The notes beneath the pieces are model-generated. The model worked only from the letters and a program-made list of their open reading frames with translations. It searched no databases and was not told the DNA's origin. This document shows, piece by piece, positions 18,160 through 26,290 of a DNA stretch of 64,000 bases. A program made the translations under genes and the position numbers. The stretch's first letter is position 1, and every line of letters starts with the position of its first letter. This DNA comes from Desulfuromonas sp. AOP6 (GTDB lineage: Bacteria > Desulfobacterota > Desulfuromonadia > Desulfuromonadales > SZUA-540): assembly GCF_009731355.2 (NCBI RefSeq), contig NZ_AP022810.1, forward strand, positions 3,004,001-3,068,000. Direction: 5' to 3'.

Positions 18160-18634
18160 CCTTAACCCAAATCGTTTGTCGCCAGTAAAATTGCACGGGA
18201 GATTTGAAAGTTAGATCCTTCAAGAACGAAAAGAACTGGTCGAAAAATTGTATCAAATTTTGAGTATCATTTGGGATGAGCTCTCACATAGGACGATATT
18301 AAGGAATGCTGAGAAGGAAAAATCGGCAGGAGGCTCAATCTGACGCAAAGAAGAAAAGTCCGGGAATCCCGGACTTTTCTGGGTAAATACCCGGCGGTTT
18401 GCACTGACCACGAGAATCAGGAGGGAGCCATTCCGGGCCTACATTGATCTTCTTATCCTACCATCTGACTATTTGTCAAGTTGAAGTGCCAAAACGTCCT
18501 CCACTCTTGATATTGCCATAGTTCCCACTCTATTTTGATTCACTTCTAAACTAAGGCTTTCGATGAATTGCCGCCAAGCATTGGTGAAAAGGTCACTTCC
18601 TCATCACAGAAATAAAGTCCTTTGAAAAGTGAGA
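18160..18634. other. Gene-free stretch between the 455-residue gene and sspA
   Basis: Apart from the hairpin at 18353-18379 and a short GGGTA/TACCC repeat just after it, I see no gene or recognisable element. The left part must hold the promoter of the leftward 455-residue gene. Confidence 0.6.
18353..18379. terminator. Perfect 12-bp hairpin, probable terminator for sspA
   Basis: GAAAAGTCCGGG pairs perfectly with CCCGGACTTTTC around a 3-base loop. A-rich and T-rich outer stem ends let it act in either direction. It lies about 255 bases downstream of the leftward sspA. Confidence 0.65.
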
Positions 18635-19825
18635 CTACATAGAAAAAGAGGAAGATTCGGACAGCTTCCTCAATGCCATATCAATGAGCTTGATGGCTTC
18701 ATCGATTTGTTGATCAGAGGTCTCAAAACCGAGGCTCAATCGAACTGCAGAATCTGCCTCCTCCTTATTCAATCCAATAGCTCTTAGCACGTGGGAAGGC
18801 TCTGGAATTCCCGACGTACATGCCGAGCCGCTAGAGGCTGCTAAATATGGCTGCAATACTCCCAGGATATCTTGCCCGTTAACTCCCTTGAAGCCGATAG
18901 ATATATTCCCAGGATGACGCTTTTGACAATCAGCTCCATAGAGTTTGGCTGACCATGGTAGGGCTAAGAGCATAGCGACAAATCTGTCCCTGCGACTACG
19001 TAAGTTATCGCGCTTTAAGGCTGCTTGAGGCGAGCCGAGATATTCAGCAGCAGCGCCCAAACCTACACATAATGGCGTAGGCAATGTGCCAGGTCGAAGC
19101 CCATTTTGTTGGTTGCCGCCGTAAATCAACGGTTCGATTTGATCTTGTAGATCTCGGCAGATATATAAAGCGCCAATCCCTTTGGGACCGTACATCTTGT
19201 GCCCAGACAGGCTAAGCATATCCACATGTTTTACAAAATTATTCATATTAATCCCCATCGGCGCTTGCGAAGCATCGCAGTGAAATACAGCTTTATGGGG
19301 TCTAATAATCTTAGATAGGGTATCGATATTCTGTATAGTGCCGATTTCATTGTTGACGGCCATAATTGAAACAAGAAGAACGTCCTCTTCGAGTAGCCTT
19401 TCCATTTCTGTAGCAACAATATATCCGTTTCTGTCAACAGGGATAGTTTCTACAGTAAAACCATATTGTTGTTCCAAAACAGGTCCAACTGATAGCACAG
19501 ATTTGTGCTCTATCTCGCTCATAAGAATTCGTTTTCGGGACGAGCCTTTGAGAGCGGAACCTTTCGCCAGGCCCAAAAGTGCAAGATTATTCGATTCTGT
19601 TGCCCCAGATGTAAAAATAATTTCGTCGCTATCTGCACCAATGAAATTGGCGATTTGCTGTGCTGCTTTTTCTATAGCGGCAGAAGATTTATAGCCAAGC
19701 ACATGATCTGCGGAATGTGGATTGGCAAAAGAATCGCTGAAATATGGCAGCATTTCATTTAAAATTTCATCAGCTACCGGTGTTGTAGCTTGATAATCAA
19801 AATATAAAATTTCGGAATTATTCAT
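18635..19825 (-). CDS. sspA: Cysteine desulfurase of the phosphorothioation system
   Basis: PLP-dependent NifS/IscS-type enzyme of 396 residues that takes sulfur from L-cysteine. The PLP lysine is Lys210 (LSLSGHKMYGPKG), the Asp block is FHCDASQAPMG (181-191), and the persulfide-forming Cys336 lies in SSGSACTSG. In Ssp and Dnd systems this protein hands sulfur to the PP-loop enzyme (here SspD). It is divergent from sspB and shares a 155-base control region with it, as expected for sspA next to sspBCD. Without its neighbours it could be a housekeeping IscS; context decides. Confidence 0.9.
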   Translation of the reverse strand: MNNSEILYFDYQATTPVADEILNEMLPYFSDSFANPHSADHVLGYKSSAAIEKAAQQIANFIGADSDEIIFTSGATESNNLALLGLAKGSALKGSSRKRILMSEIEHKSVLSVGPVLEQQYGFTVETIPVDRNGYIVATEMERLLEEDVLLVSIMAVNNEIGTIQNIDTLSKIIRPHKAVFHCDASQAPMGINMNNFVKHVDMLSLSGHKMYGPKGIGALYICRDLQDQIEPLIYGGNQQNGLRPGTLPTPLCVGLGAAAEYLGSPQAALKRDNLRSRRDRFVAMLLALPWSAKLYGADCQKRHPGNISIGFKGVNGQDILGVLQPYLAASSGSACTSGIPEPSHVLRAIGLNKEEADSAVRLSLGFETSDQQIDEAIKLIDMALRKLSESSSFSM

Positions 19826-19889
19826 AATAAAACAATCAGTTATATCCTATGCAACTAACTCTAAGGACCATATGGATTTTTTCTTCCTT

Positions 19890-19906
19890 CTGGATGATGC
19901 CTCCAG
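19890..19906. promoter_or_regulatory. Operator-like palindrome 1 (CTGGATGATGCCTCCAG)
   Basis: Read on the minus strand it is CTGGAGGCATCATCCAG, which matches the second site at 19950-19966 at 14 of 17 positions, including both half-sites CTGGA and TCCAG. Confidence 0.6.
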
Positions 19907-19949
19907 CAGATCGACATTGACTATACCATATACTCTATATTAGAGTCAC

Positions 19950-19966
19950 CTGGATAGATCATCCAG
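19950..19966. promoter_or_regulatory. Operator-like palindrome 2 (CTGGATAGATCATCCAG)
   Basis: Part of the inverted repeat CCTGGAT-N5-ATCCAGG (19949-19967), centred 60 bases from palindrome 1 and close before sspB. Two related sites flanking a promoter suggest a repressor that bridges or blocks it. The binding protein is unknown. Confidence 0.6.
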
Positions 19967-19980
19967 GAGATATAAATACC

Positions 19981-20928
19981 ATGGCACATGGACCACTTTA
20001 CCAACAAGACTACAAACCTCACTTTTCAGGTCATGAGACCTTTCCATTAAGGTATGGATGGCTAAAAAAATGCTATGACCGTGTATCTGAAACTGAGCAA
20101 GAATCGAATAACAAGCTCCTGTGTTGGGGGGATGACGCCATTGCTCGTTTTGGTGTGGGTAAAAACATGGTGTCATCTATGCGTCATTGGGCGGTGGTTG
20201 CGGGCATCATTGACGAGCCCTCAAACACTAACATGGTGAAGTCAACATCGCTCGGACAACTGCTATTCGGAGAGCATGGTGTTGATCCTTATTTAGAGAA
20301 TCAAAATTCGCTATGGCTAATCCATTGGAAGCTAGCAACGCAAAAGAAAAAAACCACATGGTATTGGGCTTTTAGCTACTACTCCGCAGTTACATTTGAT
20401 CGGGATAAGCTGATTAAGAGATTACAGCGTGATTGGCCTAATGTCGCACAGGCGACAATTAAAAACGACGTCGGGTGTTTTATTCGTACATACGCCGCAC
20501 AACCATCATCTTCAAAATCCGGACGAGATGATTCCCTTGAATCTCCACTTACAGAACTTGGATTAATTAAGCCGGTGTCGAAGCGTGATGAGTTCCGATT
20601 TGTTCGCGGCCAAAAAACAACGTTAGGAGAAGGGGCGTTTGTTTATGCCCTGCTTGAATTCTGGAGAGAATTTTCTCCAGCATCATCAACGCTTTCTTTT
20701 GAAGCGATCGCATATGAGCCAGGGTCACCGGGACGTGTTTTTTTGCTTGATGAAAACGATGTCGCCGACCGCCTATCTGACATTGCCAACGTCACCAACA
20801 ATGCGCTTCGATGGTCGGAAACTGCTGGATTAAAACAAGTTGTTCGTAGCTCGAACTTTGATTTCAGCAATGCGCTTGAGTTTGCATTAGAGGACTATAA
20901 ACGTTCAAGTGATAGGGAGTCATCATAG
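19981..20928 (+). CDS. sspB: SspB, DUF4007 nickase component of the phosphorothioation system
   Basis: A 315-residue protein opening with the DUF4007 signature FSGHETFPLRYGWLKK at residues 15-30. SspB is the DUF4007 protein reported to nick DNA so that sulfur can be placed in one strand. The ATG at 19981 follows AGGAGAT by 10 bases. The stop codon overlaps the GTG start of sspC by one base. The family call is strong; nicking activity is known for the family, not shown here. Confidence 0.88.
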   Translation: MAHGPLYQQDYKPHFSGHETFPLRYGWLKKCYDRVSETEQESNNKLLCWGDDAIARFGVGKNMVSSMRHWAVVAGIIDEPSNTNMVKSTSLGQLLFGEHGVDPYLENQNSLWLIHWKLATQKKKTTWYWAFSYYSAVTFDRDKLIKRLQRDWPNVAQATIKNDVGCFIRTYAAQPSSSKSGRDDSLESPLTELGLIKPVSKRDEFRFVRGQKTTLGEGAFVYALLEFWREFSPASSTLSFEAIAYEPGSPGRVFLLDENDVADRLSDIANVTNNALRWSETAGLKQVVRSSNFDFSNALEFALEDYKRSSDRESS

Positions 20929-23900
20929 TGGCGTTAGTTGATCAAGTACGAATTGCAAGGCGTTTCCAAAAATCCATAAGGATTGATACGGATTTGGGTG
21001 ACAGGAATGCCCTTGATGGCTTTATCTGCCCGCAATCTTATGCCGATATCCTCTTGTCGATGGCTCGGCATGTCTCCGAAAGCGGGCAAGGTGCATTTAC
21101 GTGGACCGGCCCCTATGGTAGCGGTAAATCGAGTTTGGCGATTGCGTTAAGTGCCTTGCTGAATCGTAATGAAAATCTACGAAAGGAAGCAGCTAAGGTC
21201 TTCAGCCAAGATCTTACAAATTCAATATGGAAGGCTCTTCCAACCGGTTCAAAAGGTTGGCGCGTACTTCCGGTTGTCGGGAGACGAGATAATCCCGTTG
21301 ATGTTCTAGGGGAAACGTTAAAAGAGTACGGGTACGTTTCACGCCGCCCCAGAGGCGGGTGGACCGAAGAGCAGGTTGTAAACTGCTTGATAGATGTCGC
21401 CATGAGCAAACCTAATACCCATGGCGGTCTGATGCTATTCGTTGACGAAATGGGCAAGTTCTTGGAATCTGCCGCACAGGATGGCTCGGACATATATATC
21501 TTTCAACAGCTTGCAGAGGCCGCATCACGTAGCAATGGCCGATTTTTATTTATAGGTGTTCTACACCAAGCATTTGGTGAATATGCTCACCGGCTATCAC
21601 ATGAGCTGCGTGATGAATGGGCTAAAATCCAAGGACGATTTGTTGATTTATCCGTCAACACCATTGGCGAAGAACAAATTGATCTAATTTCTCGTGCGAT
21701 TGAGTGTTGTCGTCAGGCATCTCCAAAATACAAAGACCTCTCTAGAACTGTTGCGAAAATTGTACGTAAAGACCGTTTACAGAACGACGACCGCTTAGCA
21801 AATATGCTGGCAGATTGTTGGCCTTTGCATCCTGTTGTCGCTTGCCTTCTTGGTCCGATTTCACGCCGCAGATTTGGGCAAAACCAGCGTAGCATCTTTG
21901 GCTTTCTGAATTCAGCAGAACCTCATGGTTTTCAGGATTATTTACACACGGCGGATGAAACGAACCTCTATACGCCAGCAAAACTTTGGGATTATTTACG
22001 AGCCAATCTGGAACCGTCCATTCTCGCTTCACCTGATGGCCATCGTTGGGCACTTGCGGCAGAGGCATTAGAACGGTGCGAAGCCCTAGGTGCTGACGGG
22101 TTTCAGGTTGATCTTTTAAAAACCATAGCAGTTGTCGATCTCTTTAAAGAGCGATCTGGTCTCGTTCCGAGTTTTGATTTAATCCAAACATGCTTTCTGG
22201 ATGTGAGTGCAAAAGACCTTAAAGAGGCACTAACAACTCTCGATAAATGGTCCCTGACAATCTTCAAGAAGTTTCAAGATGCGCACGCCATTTTTGCCGG
22301 TAGCGACTTCAACATAGACCAAGCAGTTAGTATGGCACTGGATGAGATTGATGAGCTCGATTTTGCAGCCTTAAAGTCCTTGGCCGGCTTGCAGCCCATT
22401 CTGGCAAAGCGCCACTACCATGAAACCGGCGCTATGCGTTGGTTTGATGTGAATATCACGCCTGCCAAAGATGTGATGGCTGTGGCGTCTCGCTTTAGAC
22501 CTAAAAACGGGGTAATTGGTGAATTCTTGCTTGTTGTTCCGACCGAGGGGGAAGAGGAAGAGCCCGTTAAAACGCTTTGCCGGGAAGCGGCCAAGTTAAG
22601 TGACCAATGGGATATCGTGGCAGGTTACTCACCACGAGCTTGGTCAGTAGTGATGCTGGCACGTGAACTTCTGGCACTTGATAAGGTTAACAATGATCAT
22701 CCTGAGCTGGCGGGTGATCCGGTTGCAAGACGCGAGGTTACGGCAAGGCTCGCAGATTTGCAGGCCCAGTTGGAGACCGAACTCACAAAATCGCTCGACA
22801 TGGCCGAATGGTGCCGTAAGCATCACTCTACAAAACGATATCGTCAATCTGATCTGAACAGTCTTGCCTCTGAGATTGCTGAAAGACGGTATGACCAATG
22901 TCCAAAGCTGCATAATGAGCTTTTAAACCGACAAAAGCCATCCAGCAGTGCTATCGCAGGCCAAAATGCTCTCTTGAGGCACATGATTACAAGAGATGGT
23001 GAGCCACGCTTGGGCATTGACGGCTATCCAGCTGAAGGCGGTCTTTACGCCTCTCTGCTGGAAGCCACAGGGCTTTATTCAGAAACGAAAGACGGCTGTC
23101 GCTTCGTAGCCCCTTCCGATAACGAAACTGACACATACAGGCTTTTCCCGGCATGGAATGCAGCGATCCAGCATATAAAGAAAAACAAAAAACGCTCGGT
23201 TGCCGTATCAGAGCTTTATAACCTTTGGGCGGAACAGCCATACGGCATCAAAGATGGATTGATGCCGGTTTTAGCGGTTGCTTTTATTCTCACTCAACGA
23301 GAAAATCTGGCTATCTACCGGGAAGGTATATTCCGTGCGCGGCTTGATGACGTCGATGTTGAGTATCTGGCGAAAGACGCCGAGACAATTCAACTTCGTT
23401 GGATGGACCTGAATAAAATTTCGCGGCGCATGCTTTCTGATATGGCAGATGTTGTGCGCGATCTCGATGAAAAAAACGAACTCATTCATCTTGAGCCCAT
23501 CGATGTTGCCCGTGGTCTCGTAGCGATCTATGAGAAACTTCCGAACTGGACCAAACGGACAATGCGCCTGTCTGCAAAGGCTATTCAAGTGCGCGACATT
23601 TTTAAACGCGCCCGTGATCCAAACAAGTTTTTGTTTGATGATATCCCTGCGTTGGTAAACTCAAAGAATCCCGACATCTCAGATAAAGACGATATCCAGA
23701 ATATTGTTTCGATAGTCAAAGAAGGTTTGCAGGAGCTGGTACAGGCATATCCTCTTATGGTTCATAGGCTAAGGGATATGCTTCTTGCGGAGCTACAAGT
23801 TCCTAATCTTTCACGCCAGTCTCTCTTGGAGCTTCGGGAACGGGCAGAGAATGTGAAAGAGCTTGCAGGAGATTTCCGCTTAGACGCCTTTGTCGGACGT

Positions 23901-24326
23901 CTGGCTCAATTTGAAAGCGATGATGAAAGCTTCGAGGGTATTGCAAGCCTTGCGGCAAACAAGCCGCCGAGAAATTGGGTTGATCCTGATATGGATCGAG
24001 CATCTATTGAGCTTGCTGACATGGCCCAGAAGTTTCTCAGAGCCGAAACCTTTACACGGATCAAGGGCCGCCCGGAGAAGCGCCAAGCAATGGCCGTACT
24101 AGTTGGGATGGAAGGTAGACCAGCACCGCTTTTGGAAGAGTTCGATGTGGTCGACTCTGATAGGGAAGCAATCAACGATATTATTGAACGGGTTTCAAAG
24201 GCGCTAGATACCACTGACATCAAAAACCGAAACATCATTCTTGCAGCATTGGCAGAGTTGAGCGCCCGGTATATGCAAGCTCCCGAGATGGAAAAACGAA
24301 AATCAGGGCACGGAAAGGTCGCATAG
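20928..24326 (+). CDS. sspC: SspC, large P-loop ATPase of the phosphorothioation system
   Basis: A 1132-residue ATPase with Walker A GPYGSGKS at 61-68 and Walker B LMLFVDEMGKF at 168-178, in an N-terminal AAA-like domain. The remaining ~800 residues are helical and unrecognised. In Ssp systems SspC is the ATPase needed with SspB and SspD for modification. It starts at GTG, overlapping the sspB stop, and ends three bases before sspD, so the three are one operon. There are no membrane segments. Confidence 0.88.
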   Translation: MALVDQVRIARRFQKSIRIDTDLGDRNALDGFICPQSYADILLSMARHVSESGQGAFTWTGPYGSGKSSLAIALSALLNRNENLRKEAAKVFSQDLTNSIWKALPTGSKGWRVLPVVGRRDNPVDVLGETLKEYGYVSRRPRGGWTEEQVVNCLIDVAMSKPNTHGGLMLFVDEMGKFLESAAQDGSDIYIFQQLAEAASRSNGRFLFIGVLHQAFGEYAHRLSHELRDEWAKIQGRFVDLSVNTIGEEQIDLISRAIECCRQASPKYKDLSRTVAKIVRKDRLQNDDRLANMLADCWPLHPVVACLLGPISRRRFGQNQRSIFGFLNSAEPHGFQDYLHTADETNLYTPAKLWDYLRANLEPSILASPDGHRWALAAEALERCEALGADGFQVDLLKTIAVVDLFKERSGLVPSFDLIQTCFLDVSAKDLKEALTTLDKWSLTIFKKFQDAHAIFAGSDFNIDQAVSMALDEIDELDFAALKSLAGLQPILAKRHYHETGAMRWFDVNITPAKDVMAVASRFRPKNGVIGEFLLVVPTEGEEEEPVKTLCREAAKLSDQWDIVAGYSPRAWSVVMLARELLALDKVNNDHPELAGDPVARREVTARLADLQAQLETELTKSLDMAEWCRKHHSTKRYRQSDLNSLASEIAERRYDQCPKLHNELLNRQKPSSSAIAGQNALLRHMITRDGEPRLGIDGYPAEGGLYASLLEATGLYSETKDGCRFVAPSDNETDTYRLFPAWNAAIQHIKKNKKRSVAVSELYNLWAEQPYGIKDGLMPVLAVAFILTQRENLAIYREGIFRARLDDVDVEYLAKDAETIQLRWMDLNKISRRMLSDMADVVRDLDEKNELIHLEPIDVARGLVAIYEKLPNWTKRTMRLSAKAIQVRDIFKRARDPNKFLFDDIPALVNSKNPDISDKDDIQNIVSIVKEGLQELVQAYPLMVHRLRDMLLAELQVPNLSRQSLLELRERAENVKELAGDFRLDAFVGRLAQFESDDESFEGIASLAANKPPRNWVDPDMDRASIELADMAQKFLRAETFTRIKGRPEKRQAMAVLVGMEGRPAPLLEEFDVVDSDREAINDIIERVSKALDTTDIKNRNIILAALAELSARYMQAPEMEKRKSGHGKVA

Positions 24327-24329
24327 GAT

Positions 24330-25166
24330 ATGGCTGGAAATGAAATACACGTTCTGGGACTTTCCGGCGGTCGAGATAGTGCTGCGCTTGCTGTATACAT
24401 GCGCCAGCATCATCCAGATCTTGATATTGAATATTTCTTCACCGATACGGGCAAAGAGCTTCCTGAGGTTTACGAATACCTAGGAAGGCTTGAAGGCTTC
24501 TTAGGTCAACGTATACTCAAGCTTAACCCCGACCGTGATTTTGATTTCTGGTTAAAGCAGTACAATGATTTTTTACCCTCTGCGCAGACGAGATGGTGTA
24601 CACGCCAGTTGAAGTTGAGACCTTTTGAGCAATGGGTGCGTCCCTTGCTCGCAGATGGTACGAGGATATATAGTTATGTTGCTATTCGTGGTGACGAGGA
24701 ATACCGTGAAGGCTATACTTCAAAAGATGATAACCTAATAGTAAAACTACCATTTAAAGAGGTCGGGATCGATAAAGCAGGCGTTTTGGATATTTTGGAA
24801 GGAGCCGGTCTGGGGCTTCCTAGTTACTATTCATGGCGCACCCGTAGCGGCTGCACCTTTTGTTTTTTTCAACAAAAGATTGAGTGGGTACGACTGATGG
24901 AGCGCCATCCTGATGCGTTTAAAGAAGCTAAAGCTTATGAAAAAAATGCCGTCGACCATGGATCTCCTTTTACCTGGAGCCAAGGCGAGTCTTTGGAAGA
25001 GTTGTCTAAGCCAGAACGAGTCAAGCAAATCAAAGAAGACCACGAGCAGCGTTTAGCCAGACAGAAAAACAAGTCACAACCTAATCCTTTACGTTCAGAC
25101 AGCGAGCCTTTGGATATTGATGATCTTTATGGCAAAGCAAAAGTGTGTCTTGCTTGTCATAAATGA
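24330..25166 (+). CDS. sspD: SspD, DndC-like PP-loop sulfurtransferase
   Basis: A 278-residue ATP pyrophosphatase of the PAPS-reductase/DndC type that activates the DNA backbone for sulfur insertion. PP-loop SGGRDS at 12-17; cysteines at 90 (RWCTRQL), 175 and 178 (GCTFCFF) and 273/276 (CLACHK) are placed to bind an iron-sulfur cluster. It begins three bases after the sspC stop. Its own stop codon overlaps the ATG of the next gene (ATGA), which ties that unusual gene to the modification operon. Confidence 0.88.
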   Translation: MAGNEIHVLGLSGGRDSAALAVYMRQHHPDLDIEYFFTDTGKELPEVYEYLGRLEGFLGQRILKLNPDRDFDFWLKQYNDFLPSAQTRWCTRQLKLRPFEQWVRPLLADGTRIYSYVAIRGDEEYREGYTSKDDNLIVKLPFKEVGIDKAGVLDILEGAGLGLPSYYSWRTRSGCTFCFFQQKIEWVRLMERHPDAFKEAKAYEKNAVDHGSPFTWSQGESLEELSKPERVKQIKEDHEQRLARQKNKSQPNPLRSDSEPLDIDDLYGKAKVCLACHK

Positions 25167-26290
25167 TTTTAAAAGCGCAAATTCAAAGCCAGTGGATGCA
25201 AATGAACCCTGAAAATATAATTACGGCAATAGAAAAGTTTTTCTTTGAGATCATTGGTCAACTGCTGCCAGGTTTTTTATTTCTGGTCGGGATTTACTTT
25301 GTCCTTCCTAAAGAGTTCGTCGAGAATTTCACGCCTTCAAATAGCCTAGGATATTGGAGCCTCGTAGGTGCATCATATGCTGTAGGTTCCGCCCTCACAG
25401 CTCTTGGATGTTACATTTTTATACCGATATATCTTAAGATATTAACGTGTCCTGTTATTTTGTGGACGCTTCCAAAAAGAATAAAGGATATACTTCTGTC
25501 AAATGAGGAGATAGATGAAAAACTTCAAAAAAGTGCGGCGTTCAAATTTATTAAAGCTCAGCTTCCTGAAGAGGCATCGCTACAATCGCTAAGGAATGTG
25601 GCGATGTCATCTATTAGTTCATCTGACAAGGAAACCACGATCAGATTTATGTTTCTCAGTCTTTTGAGCCAAGGCATAGCAACAAGCATTCTCCTCCTGG
25701 CGATTATTCAAGCTGTTGTTTGGTTGCCGAGTTATGTCGGTTTTGGGGAAGGTGTCGGTTGCACAGCAGAGCTTTTTCTGGTTTCGCTAGTTGTTGCATT
25801 TCCGTTCATATTAAGAGAGCGAGAGTTTTTTGATCGGGCGCGCCGTCTTCCGATAGACTGTTATTTCGCAACTCTAAAACCGGATATTTCTTCCAATAAA
25901 GTGGGCAAGCCAGTTAAAACTGTATATCTGTCAGGAGGCCACTATTCAGGTTGGCAAGTGAAAGTGATTCAGGCAGCCAAGAATTTCGAATATAAGGACC
26001 CAAGCAAAAACGGACTCTCTGACCCCAGACTTTATACAGAATGGGATTTAGAGGCCATCAAGAGCAGTGATATAATATTTGCATATTTTGAAGATACAAA
26101 CCCTGGGGGGTTTGGTCTCTCTTTGGAGATTGGTTACGCCGCAGCTCTAGGAAAACATATACTATTCGTTGATGAAAAGTCTCTCCATTCGCCTGAGGTC
26201 GGGCGGTACCTTAAAATTATACAAGAAACCTCAAATGTAGTCTTTGACTCGTTGGACGAAGGGATCGACTATTTAAATTCACTGTCCTAA
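25163..26290 (+). CDS. Membrane protein with C-terminal nucleoside-deoxyribosyltransferase-like domain
   Basis: A 375-residue protein. Likely membrane segments lie at about 29-49, 63-90, 162-188 and 199-217. Residues 252-375 resemble nucleoside 2-deoxyribosyltransferases: a first strand KTVYLSGGHYSGWQ, DLEAIKSSDIIFAYF (297-309 part), then GFGLSLEIGYAAALGK with Glu322 in the place of the family's catalytic glutamate. Such domains split or remake N-glycosidic bonds of nucleotides. The first ATG overlaps the sspD stop; Met12 (25196) and Met14 (25202) are alternative starts. It ends tail-to-tail on sspH with a 4-base overlap. It is not a standard Ssp component; I infer a membrane-bound effector or nucleotide-processing accessory. 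Confidence 0.72.
   Translation: MILKAQIQSQWMQMNPENIITAIEKFFFEIIGQLLPGFLFLVGIYFVLPKEFVENFTPSNSLGYWSLVGASYAVGSALTALGCYIFIPIYLKILTCPVILWTLPKRIKDILLSNEEIDEKLQKSAAFKFIKAQLPEEASLQSLRNVAMSSISSSDKETTIRFMFLSLLSQGIATSILLLAIIQAVVWLPSYVGFGEGVGCTAELFLVSLVVAFPFILREREFFDRARRLPIDCYFATLKPDISSNKVGKPVKTVYLSGGHYSGWQVKVIQAAKNFEYKDPSKNGLSDPRLYTEWDLEAIKSSDIIFAYFEDTNPGGFGLSLEIGYAAALGKHILFVDEKSLHSPEVGRYLKIIQETSNVVFDSLDEGIDYLNSLS

Larger units (their letters stand above)
19826..19980. promoter_or_regulatory. Divergent sspA/sspB control region
   Basis: Contains two operator-like palindromes (listed separately). Between them is an AT-rich, promoter-like stretch with TTGACT at 19917-19922 and TATATT or TATTAG at 19936-19943; the spacing is shorter than optimal, so the exact promoter is uncertain. 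AGGAGAT before sspB is its ribosome binding site. Confidence 0.55.

Noticed and set aside
18635-25166. Classical dndABCDE operon
   Set aside because: The desulfurase and DndC-like protein fit, but there is no DndB, DndD or DndE. DUF4007 and the 1132-residue ATPase are the Ssp-type partners.
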